Assembly (NCBI GenBank): GCA_965230265.1 | Contig: OZ245999.1 | Coordinates: forward strand, 310,001 to 374,000 | DNA length: 64,000 bases | Direction of reading: 5' to 3' | From: JAJFKX01 sp965230265 | GTDB lineage: Bacteria; Pseudomonadota; Gammaproteobacteria; Xanthomonadales; Wenzhouxiangellaceae | Shown: in pieces, positions 26,496 to 34,115 of the stretch | How positions within the stretch are numbered: the stretch's first letter is position 1 | Layout of the letters: each line of letters begins with the position of its first letter | The notes under the pieces: generated by a model | Database searches by the model: none | Told to the model about the DNA's origin: nothing | What the model saw: the letters and a program-made list of their open reading frames with translations, nothing else | Program-made: the position numbers and the translations under genes

Positions 26496-27500
26496 ATGCT
26501 AACTAAAATATCAACGCACAGTGAAATCCAAAAGCTGTTAAATATGCCGGGTTATGTGCCGTGGCAAATTAATGGTGCGCAGGGTCAGGTTATTTTTAGA
26601 AAGCTTGGTCACACAGCAGTTTACAATGCAGCATTTTTAGATCATCGATTATCACGATCAGAGAATGAAACATTGTATTCAGTTCCCATCACTGCATTAA
26701 TAAGTGATGCGAGCAAAATCAAGCCACCAAAAAACTGGATATTTCATACCAGCTTTTGTTGTTCTACCTTATTGGCTCGTTTGCTTCAGATCGACAATAA
26801 GGTTCTATCAATGAAAGAACCCATTGTTCTTAATCAGCTTGCCGATGCTTTTCGCCATAGCGCTGGTAATGCATTTCAATATATCAGCCTATTCAGACAA
26901 GTTGCTGCTCAATTAAACAAGCCTTTTAGTGATAATCAAACAATTATTTTAAAAACGTCAAATTATATGAACGCGTTGCTTAATCAAATACATCACTTAA
27001 ACAATGATGGCCGTGTGCTATTGGTGTGGGGAGGTGTAAGGGCGTTTGCGCGTTCCATGCTGAAAAATAAAATGGAAGCGGTTAAAACAGTACCGGTTTT
27101 TTTGCGTGCTTTACAACAGGATATTGATGATCAGTACGGTTATCTGCCAGGTACAGATTTTACTCAAGATATTGCGCATATGTGGGCGACACAAATCAGG
27201 TTGTTTTGTGAGTTTATTGAAAATACACAACTTCGGGTTGCCACAGTTGAAAAACATGAAATCATTAATAACACCGAGTCAGTGGTTGCAGGTTGCGATC
27301 AGTTTTTTTGCATAGATACACAGCGCAGTAGTGATTCACTGGCCAGGATAATGAAAGTTGATTCCAAGCATCAAAACAGTCAACCATCTGCTGCCAATGA
27401 TAATCACCAGGACGATAGCCTGGTTGATGCGGTTGAGCAAGTTTCAAGAGATTTGGTGCCAGATAACGTATCCGAGTTACTGGCCAGTCGAGCGCTATAA
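26496..27500 (+). CDS. P-loop sulfotransferase-like protein of unknown function
   Basis: A 334-residue soluble protein. The segment WIFHTSFCCSTLLARLL (about residues 81-97) resembles the phosphosulfate-binding loop of sulfotransferases (hydrophobic strand, Ser/Thr/Gly loop, STLL helix). A later segment VLLVWGGVRAFARSMLKNKM could be the second phosphate-binding region. It lacks a classical Walker B or kinase motif. The last third is polar, with Asp/Asn/Gln and His residues, and probably flexible. The N-terminus has no signal peptide. It sits directly downstream of receptor 2, matching the TPR-sulfotransferase upstream of receptor 1, so the receptors are bracketed by two sulfotransferase-type proteins. 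Catalytic activity is unproven, and AT-rich codon use distinguishes it from its neighbours. Confidence 0.6.
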   Translation: MLTKISTHSEIQKLLNMPGYVPWQINGAQGQVIFRKLGHTAVYNAAFLDHRLSRSENETLYSVPITALISDASKIKPPKNWIFHTSFCCSTLLARLLQIDNKVLSMKEPIVLNQLADAFRHSAGNAFQYISLFRQVAAQLNKPFSDNQTIILKTSNYMNALLNQIHHLNNDGRVLLVWGGVRAFARSMLKNKMEAVKTVPVFLRALQQDIDDQYGYLPGTDFTQDIAHMWATQIRLFCEFIENTQLRVATVEKHEIINNTESVVAGCDQFFCIDTQRSSDSLARIMKVDSKHQNSQPSAANDNHQDDSLVDAVEQVSRDLVPDNVSELLASRAL

Positions 27501-27617
27501 AATCTGCGAAATGTGTTCTTGGTCGCTCATTTGGATAGGCAACCGGGGCTGCCACTGTGACTTGATCGGTCAACAAGCTACAAGGGATTGATGTGATTTC
27601 TCAGAGACAGTCAAAAA

Positions 27618-29420
27618 TTACTTTTTCTTTGGCATATAAAGATCAGTCAATGTGCCAGAGAAAGCCTCAGCCGCCATACCGATGGTCTCTGATAATGTCG
27701 GGTGAGGATGGATCGTTAAGCCGATATCTTCGGCATCACAGCCCATTTCTATCGCCAGACAGCATTCGGCAATGAGATCTCCGGCATGTGGGCCAACCAC
27801 TCCGGCGCCAACAACGCGTTTACTGTTAGTGTCGAAAATTAACTTGGTAAAGCCTTCATCGCGGGCCATGCCCAATGCACGACCACTGGCAGCCCAGGGG
27901 AATTTGGCAACTTCTACACTCAAGCCATCATCTTTTGCCTGGGTTTCGGTGATGCCAACCCAGGCCACTTCGGGGTCGGTATAAGCCACGGAAGGAATCA
28001 CTTTAGCATCGAAATAGCTCGGTTCTCCGGCGATGACTTCTGCAGCAACTTTGCCTTCATGTGTGGCTTTGTGTGCCAGCATGGGTTGTCCGATGACATC
28101 CCCAATCGCAAAAATATGCGATACATTGGTACGCTGCTGATTGTCTGTTTTTATGAATCCACGTTCGTCTACTTTAACGCCGGCTTTGTCTGCGTCTATT
28201 TTGTTGCCATTGGGTACACGGCCTACAGACACCAATACACGATCATAGTCAGTGGTGTTTGGGATTTGCTCGCCACTAAAACTGACTTTAAGTGCTTCGC
28301 TGCTTGCCACGATACTTTCGACTCTGGTTTTCAGACAAATCGATTCGCAACGTTCATTCAATAATTTTTGCAGCGGTTTGACCAGGTCTTTATCTGTCCC
28401 CGGCATCAGCTGATCCATTAATTCTACAATGGTGACTTCGCTGCCAAGGCTGGCGTATACGCAGGCCATTTCCAAACCAATAATACCGCCACCAATGACC
28501 AGCAATTTGCCAGGTATATCGCTTAACTCCAGAGCACCAGTGGAATCCATCAAACGCTCATCGTCCCAAGGCAGGCCTGGTAGATGTACGGGTTGTGAGC
28601 CAGCAGCAATGATGGCGTGTGCGAATGATATGGTTTGCTGACCATCAAGGCCTTCGATGTTCATTTGATGTGGTCCGCTGAATTTCCCGGTACCGGTAAT
28701 CACTCGGACCTTGCGCTTGCGCGCAAGTCCAGCCAAACCGCCGGTCAATCGTTTGACCACCGAGTTTTTCCAGTCACGCAGTTGGTCCAGGTTGATATCG
28801 GGCTCCCCAAAGCGCACGCCGTGCTCGGCCATGTGCCGGGTTTCATCCAACACACGTGCTGTATGCAGTAGTGCCTTGGATGGGATACAACCTACATTCA
28901 GGCAAACGCCGCCAAGGTCGGGGTAGCGTTCAACCAGTACGACATCCAGCCCCAGGTCAGCAGCACGAAAGGCTGCAGCGTAACCGCCAGGTCCTGCGCC
29001 CAGCACCAATACATCACAATCATAGGGTTTATCCGCAGCAACACCAGCTCCACTGTTGCTGGCGGCTGCTTGTGATTGATCGTTGTCGTCAGAATGTTCT
29101 GGCGGGCTGTCTTGTCCAGCATTGCTTTGCTGTTCGTCGGTATCCTGATCATCCGAAAGCGCATTCTCAGGCGCTATGTCTGAGTTAACTTCAATCTCTG
29201 CGATAACATCACCTTCTGAGACTGTATCACCAACTTTGACTTTGATGTCTGTGATGATGCCGGCATCAGTTGAAGGGACCTCCATGGTGGCTTTGTCGCT
29301 TTCCAGAGTAATCAATGATTGATCTTTTTCTACGGTATCACCTTGGCTGACCAAAACCTCAATCACTGGAATGTGATCAAAATCACCTATATCGGGAACC
29401 TTAATGGATGCTTTGCTCAT
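27618..29420 (-). CDS. lpdA: Dihydrolipoyl dehydrogenase (E3) with N-terminal lipoyl domain
   Basis: FAD flavoprotein that reoxidises dihydrolipoamide in the pyruvate dehydrogenase complex. At 600 residues it is about 125 longer than a standard E3 because residues 1-80 form a lipoyl domain (lipoylated Lys about 43 in ESDKATMEVPS) joined by an Asp/Gln/Ser-rich linker. The E3 proper has GAGPGGYAAA (141-150), the redox disulfide GGVCLNVGCIP (Cys173/Cys178), the NAD site VIGGGIIGLE, AIGDV, and the C-terminal catalytic HPHPTLSE. Lipoyl-E3 fusions are known in Neisseria and related proteobacteria. It is the last gene of the aceE-aceF-protease-lpdA unit. Confidence 0.96.
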   Translation of the reverse strand: MSKASIKVPDIGDFDHIPVIEVLVSQGDTVEKDQSLITLESDKATMEVPSTDAGIITDIKVKVGDTVSEGDVIAEIEVNSDIAPENALSDDQDTDEQQSNAGQDSPPEHSDDNDQSQAAASNSGAGVAADKPYDCDVLVLGAGPGGYAAAFRAADLGLDVVLVERYPDLGGVCLNVGCIPSKALLHTARVLDETRHMAEHGVRFGEPDINLDQLRDWKNSVVKRLTGGLAGLARKRKVRVITGTGKFSGPHQMNIEGLDGQQTISFAHAIIAAGSQPVHLPGLPWDDERLMDSTGALELSDIPGKLLVIGGGIIGLEMACVYASLGSEVTIVELMDQLMPGTDKDLVKPLQKLLNERCESICLKTRVESIVASSEALKVSFSGEQIPNTTDYDRVLVSVGRVPNGNKIDADKAGVKVDERGFIKTDNQQRTNVSHIFAIGDVIGQPMLAHKATHEGKVAAEVIAGEPSYFDAKVIPSVAYTDPEVAWVGITETQAKDDGLSVEVAKFPWAASGRALGMARDEGFTKLIFDTNSKRVVGAGVVGPHAGDLIAECCLAIEMGCDAEDIGLTIHPHPTLSETIGMAAEAFSGTLTDLYMPKKK

Positions 29421-29445
29421 GAAAAACTCACTTATTTGATCGTTG

Positions 29446-29982
29446 TTAACCGCTGTTGGGTTGATACAGAATTAGTTGATCGCCACGTTGCCGCCAATCC
29501 AGGTCGCGCAGTACTTCCATACCCAACAGCACTTCGATATCCATATTGGGTGCCACCACGGCGCGTACATCACGTACGACAATGGGTCCTAGTCGCAGCT
29601 CATCAAGGCGGGTTAGATAACCCCGTGAGATGCCATTGGCAGTATTCATACTGATAGGGCCAAGGTTTTTTAAATTCATGCTTTTGGCAAGATCGCCGGG
29701 CAGGGCAACGCTGGTTGCACCAGTGTCCACTAAAAACACCACATCACGACCGTTGATGGAACCGCTGGCCACGTAATGGCCATCCGGGTTCTGTTGTAGA
29801 CTGACTTCTACAGCACCATCTTCAAATACCATACCACTGACATTGCGATTGGGGTTGTTGCGGCGATCAACGACCTCGGAAAAAAACCAGGTCAGCAGAG
29901 CCATGGCAGCGAGCATGCTGAACCAGATCATGGCTCGGCCCAAACGGTTGTTTGGGTCTTGCTGATGGTTTTCGTAATGCAT
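29446..29982 (-). CDS. Retropepsin-like aspartic protease (clan AA, TIGR02281-type) in the PDH operon
   Basis: A 178-residue protein with one membrane helix (about residues 18-40, MIWFSMLAAMALLTWFFSEV) and a periplasmic or cytoplasmic domain containing the retropepsin active-site motif FLVDTGATSVALP (about residue 92), plus the second strand motif VRAVVAPNMDIEVLLGMEVL. Being single-motif, it would act as a homodimer like retropepsins. The family is widespread in proteobacteria with no settled substrate. What is odd is its place: 12 bp after the aceF start-proximal end and 25 bp before lpdA, inside the pyruvate dehydrogenase operon. No link with PDH is established. Confidence 0.88.
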   Translation of the reverse strand: MHYENHQQDPNNRLGRAMIWFSMLAAMALLTWFFSEVVDRRNNPNRNVSGMVFEDGAVEVSLQQNPDGHYVASGSINGRDVVFLVDTGATSVALPGDLAKSMNLKNLGPISMNTANGISRGYLTRLDELRLGPIVVRDVRAVVAPNMDIEVLLGMEVLRDLDWRQRGDQLILYQPNSG

Positions 29983-29994
29983 CTATATTTCCGT

Positions 29995-31326
29995 TTACAG
30001 CACCACGCGGCGGAAATCTTCTAAACGGGTCACCAGGAAACGCGCAAAGCGTGCAGCAGCAGCACCGTCAATAACACGGTGATCATAGGATAATGATAAG
30101 GGTAGCATCAGCCGGGGATTAAACTGCTCGCCGTTCCATACCGGTGCCATAGATGACCTAGAAACGCCGAGTATGGCGACTTCTGGTCCATTGACGATTG
30201 GCGTAAATGCCGTGCCGCCAATACCACCCAAGCTGGAAATTGAAAAACAACCACCTTGCATTTCAGCGGGTTTGAGTTTGCCTTCACGAGCACGGCTGCT
30301 TAAATCGGTCAATTCATGTGCCAACTCCAGTAACCCTTTTTGATCGCAGTTGCGAATCACCGGTACCACCAACCCATCACTGGTATCGACGGCAATGCCG
30401 ATATGGAAATACTTCTTCATAATCAACGATTCGCCATCGCTGGAAAGTGATGAGTTAAATTGCGGGAATTTTTTCAATGCCGCGACACAGGCTTTGATTA
30501 AAAATACGATTAAAGTCAGGCGAGTGCCTTGTTCACGGATTTCAGCATCTTGCTGTTTACGGAAAGCTTCCAAATCAGTGATGTCTGCATGATCGTGCTG
30601 CGTAACATGGGGAATTGTCAGCCAGTTACGGTGCAGGTGGGCGCCGGAAATTTTCTGTATACGTGTTAAAGCCTGCTCTTCGATATCGCCAAACTTGCTG
30701 AAGTCGACCTGCTTGGCAGGAGCAATGGAAAGTCCTTCAATACCGCCGCTGGCTGAACCGCCGGACATGCGTTGCTTGAGGTGTTGATGTAGATCATCTT
30801 CAGTGATGCGGCCTTTACGGCCGGTGGCTTTGACTGCAGATAAATCGACCGCCAGTTTGCGTGCCAGTTTGCGCACACTGGGGCTGGCATGAATGTCGCT
30901 GGCCGAATCATTCGACATTTCATCGTTTGATTGAACAGTGTTTGTCTGATTTTGGTCACTGCTGTCTGGCTCTGCTTGAGCTATTTCATCTTTTGTATCA
31001 GGGGCTTCTGACAAATCCCTTGCACCGCTGTTGATATCATTCTGTGCGCCATCTGCAGATGAACCGCCCTCATCATCCGGGGCATCCAAACTTTCAAGGG
31101 TCGCAATCACGTCACCTTCGCCGACTTGATCACCTTCAGAGACTTTTAGTGAAGTAATTTTGCCAGCATGTGATGAAGGCACCTCCATGGTGGCTTTATC
31201 ACTTTCCAGAGTGACCAGGGAATCGTCTTGCTTAATTTCATCGCCGACGGCGACCAGAATTTCAATCACTGGAACCTTGTCGAAATCACCGATATCCGGG
31301 ACTTTAATTTCAATGTCGTTGGCCAT
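29995..31326 (-). CDS. aceF: Dihydrolipoyllysine acetyltransferase (PDH E2)
   Basis: E2 core of the pyruvate dehydrogenase complex, transferring acetyl groups to CoA. It is a 443-residue protein with a single N-terminal lipoyl domain (Lys about 44 in ESDKATMEVPS), unlike the three of E. coli. An acidic Asp/Gln/Ser linker follows, then the peripheral-subunit-binding domain (ASPSVRKLARKLAVDLSAVK, with TGRKGRITEDDL) and a catalytic domain ending with LSYDHRVIDGAAAARF. The single lipoyl domain may be compensated by the extra one fused to E3, whose sequence is closely similar. Downstream of aceE by 59 bp. Confidence 0.96.
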   Translation of the reverse strand: MANDIEIKVPDIGDFDKVPVIEILVAVGDEIKQDDSLVTLESDKATMEVPSSHAGKITSLKVSEGDQVGEGDVIATLESLDAPDDEGGSSADGAQNDINSGARDLSEAPDTKDEIAQAEPDSSDQNQTNTVQSNDEMSNDSASDIHASPSVRKLARKLAVDLSAVKATGRKGRITEDDLHQHLKQRMSGGSASGGIEGLSIAPAKQVDFSKFGDIEEQALTRIQKISGAHLHRNWLTIPHVTQHDHADITDLEAFRKQQDAEIREQGTRLTLIVFLIKACVAALKKFPQFNSSLSSDGESLIMKKYFHIGIAVDTSDGLVVPVIRNCDQKGLLELAHELTDLSSRAREGKLKPAEMQGGCFSISSLGGIGGTAFTPIVNGPEVAILGVSRSSMAPVWNGEQFNPRLMLPLSLSYDHRVIDGAAAARFARFLVTRLEDFRRVVL

Positions 31327-31385
31327 TAGTTCTATCTCTCAGTACTTGTTCTTGTCAGATAATTTCTGATTTTCACCCGGGTGTG

Positions 31386-34067
31386 CTAAACCGTTACCGG
31401 ATTGGGCTTTTCCGGGTCGATATTAAGTTGATTACGGGCATCCAGCAAAGTCGAGCGCGATATCTTGCCTTTCAGGAATAAGCGGTAAAGTGCTGCGTAG
31501 GCGATATGTCGGCGATCAACTTCAAAGAATTGACGCAGGTTCTCTCGCGTATCACTACGGCCGAAACCATCAGTACCCAAGACCAGATAATCATTGTGAG
31601 GCAAGTAGGGTCGAATCTGTTCAGCGTTTGCACGAACATAGTCGGTAGCAGCGATAATGGGGCCACTATGGGTGCTTAGGCAGCGGGTGACATAAGCCTG
31701 CCTAGGGTCAGCATCGACATTTAAGCGGTTATACCGTTCAGCGTCCTGCCCATCACGGCGCAACTCGTTAAAACTGGTGACGCTCCACACATTGGCGCTT
31801 ATTTTGAACAGTCCCGTCAAGATATCGGCGGCCGCAATGGCTTCGCGCAAAATAGTGCCTGAGCCGAGCAGTTGTACCTTCAACTCTGAAGCACGGCCTT
31901 CGCTGAATAGATACATACCACGGATAATGCCGTCTTCTATGGCCTCAGCATTTTCTTCTGGCAGGGCAGGCTGGCGGTAGTTTTCGTTCATCACCGTCAG
32001 GTAATAAAACACATCCTGCTGCTCAGTGAACATCCGCCGTATACCGTCACGAATAATGACTGCCACTTCATACCCAAATGCTGGGTCGTAAGAGAGACAG
32101 TTGGGTATCGCGCCAGCCAACAAATGACTGTGGCCATCTTCGTGTTGCAGACCTTCACCATTCAATGTTGTACGACCAGCCGTACCGCCGATCAAAAAAC
32201 CACGAGCACGCATATCTCCGGCAGCCCAGGCCTGATCGCCAACCCTTTGGAAACCAAACATCGAATAAAAAACGTAGAACGGAATCATGGCCAGGCCGCT
32301 ATTGGCATAAGATGTTGCTGCTGCGATCCATGATGAAATCGCGCCTGCTTCAGTAATGCCTTCCTGCAGGATTTGACCGTCTTTTTCTTCCTTATAAAAC
32401 ATCAGCTGATCCGAATCGACCGGATCATAAAGCTGGCCCAGGGCAGAATAAATGCCCAGTTGTCTGAACATGCCCTCCATACCAAAGGTCCGGGCTTCAT
32501 CGCAGACAATGGGAACAATGCGTTCTTTCAACTGCTTGTCGCGCAGCAGCAGTGATAGGCAGCGAACAAACGCCATGGTGGTGGAAATTTCACGCTCATC
32601 TGAGCCTTTCAATAACGGTTCAAAAACACTTAATTCCGGTGTTGGTAAGGCTTCGGATGTGACCACACGTTGTGGTAAATAGCCGCCCAGTTCAGAACGA
32701 CGCTGCTGCAGGTAGCGGATTTCATCGCTGTCTTCGCCTGGGTAGTAGTAAGGTACATCGGCAACCTGTTCATCAGTGATCGGCACGCTGAAGCGATCGC
32801 GGAAATGACGCACACCATCATCATCCAGTTTTTTCTGCTGGTGACTGATATTTTGACCCTCACCAGACTGGCCCATACCGTAACCTTTAATGGTTTTGGC
32901 CAGGATGACTGTGGGTTGGCCAGTGTGTGTGGTGGCTCGTTGATAAGCGGTGTAGACTTTCTGAGGATCGTGGCCACCGCGATTCAGGCGCCAAATATCT
33001 TCATCGCTCATGTCCTCGACCATTTTCTTCAGTTCCGGATTCGCACCGAAGAAGTGCTCGCGCACATATTGACCATCTTTGGCTTTGTATTTTTGATAGT
33101 CACCGTCGACGGCTTCAGCCATACGGTCTTTTAGCAGGCCATGATGGTCACGTTCTAATAATGGGTCCCATCGACTGCCCCATAAGACTTTCAGGACGTT
33201 CCAGCCTGCCCCACGAAATACCCCCTCCAGCTCTTGAATAATTTTACTGTTGCCGCGTACCGGGCCATCCAGGCGCTGGAGGTTACAGTTGACCACAAAA
33301 ATCAGGTTATCCAGTTTTTCCCGCCCAGCCAGTGCGATGGCTCCCAATGATTCGGGCTCATCAGATTCCCCATCACCCATAAAGCACCACACCTTGCGCT
33401 GACTGGTATCAGCAAGGCCACGGTTGTGCAGATATTTAAGGAAGCGTGCCTGATAAATAGCAAAAATTGGGCCCAGCCCCATGGATACGGTGGGCAGTTG
33501 CCAAAAATCAGGCATCAACCATGGATGTGGATAAGAGGACAAGCCATCGCCATTGACTTCCTGACGAAACTTGTCCAGTTGGTCTTCGCTCAAACGACCT
33601 TCCAAAAAAGCGCGAGAATAAATACCGGGAGAACTGTGTCCCTGGATGTACAGTAGATCTGCACCGGCATCATGGTCAGGACCTTTAAAGAAGTGATTAA
33701 AACCCACGTCATATAGGGTGGCTGCTGAGGCAAAGCTGGCGATATGCCCACCCAACTCACCACCCCGACGGCTGGCACGCACCACCATGGCCATCGCATT
33801 CCAACGAATAATGGCGGCGATGCGTTTTTCCATCTCGCTATCACCAGGCATGTCGGGCTGTTTGGAGACCGGGATGGTATTGATATAACTGGTGGTCAGG
33901 TCAAAGGGTAAATCCAGGCCCATGCTGCGGGTCTGCTCAATTAAATCTTCCAGCAGAAAGTGCGCACGCTGCTCACCATCGGTGTCAAGCACCGACTCCA
34001 ATGCATCCTGCCACTCTTGAGTTTCCTGTGGATCGATGTCTTTAGGTTGTTGGGGATCAGTTGCCAT
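31386..34067 (-). CDS. aceE: Pyruvate dehydrogenase E1 component (homodimeric)
   Basis: Thiamine-diphosphate-dependent E1 that decarboxylates pyruvate and acetylates the lipoyl group of E2. At 893 residues it is the homodimeric AceE type. The TPP-binding motif GDGESDEPES...NLIFVVNCNLQRLDG is in the first domain. The active-site region TIKGYGMGQSGEGQNISHQQ and the C-terminal transketolase-like domain (VLGTDGFGRSDTRENLRQFF) are intact. It lies 48 bp downstream of maeB in the same direction. No PdhR-type regulator is adjacent. Confidence 0.97.
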   Translation of the reverse strand: MATDPQQPKDIDPQETQEWQDALESVLDTDGEQRAHFLLEDLIEQTRSMGLDLPFDLTTSYINTIPVSKQPDMPGDSEMEKRIAAIIRWNAMAMVVRASRRGGELGGHIASFASAATLYDVGFNHFFKGPDHDAGADLLYIQGHSSPGIYSRAFLEGRLSEDQLDKFRQEVNGDGLSSYPHPWLMPDFWQLPTVSMGLGPIFAIYQARFLKYLHNRGLADTSQRKVWCFMGDGESDEPESLGAIALAGREKLDNLIFVVNCNLQRLDGPVRGNSKIIQELEGVFRGAGWNVLKVLWGSRWDPLLERDHHGLLKDRMAEAVDGDYQKYKAKDGQYVREHFFGANPELKKMVEDMSDEDIWRLNRGGHDPQKVYTAYQRATTHTGQPTVILAKTIKGYGMGQSGEGQNISHQQKKLDDDGVRHFRDRFSVPITDEQVADVPYYYPGEDSDEIRYLQQRRSELGGYLPQRVVTSEALPTPELSVFEPLLKGSDEREISTTMAFVRCLSLLLRDKQLKERIVPIVCDEARTFGMEGMFRQLGIYSALGQLYDPVDSDQLMFYKEEKDGQILQEGITEAGAISSWIAAATSYANSGLAMIPFYVFYSMFGFQRVGDQAWAAGDMRARGFLIGGTAGRTTLNGEGLQHEDGHSHLLAGAIPNCLSYDPAFGYEVAVIIRDGIRRMFTEQQDVFYYLTVMNENYRQPALPEENAEAIEDGIIRGMYLFSEGRASELKVQLLGSGTILREAIAAADILTGLFKISANVWSVTSFNELRRDGQDAERYNRLNVDADPRQAYVTRCLSTHSGPIIAATDYVRANAEQIRPYLPHNDYLVLGTDGFGRSDTRENLRQFFEVDRRHIAYAALYRLFLKGKISRSTLLDARNQLNIDPEKPNPVTV

Positions 34068-34115
34068 GCCTATTCCTCATTGGCCTGCTGTTTATTGGGC
34101 CGTTACTTATTAAAT

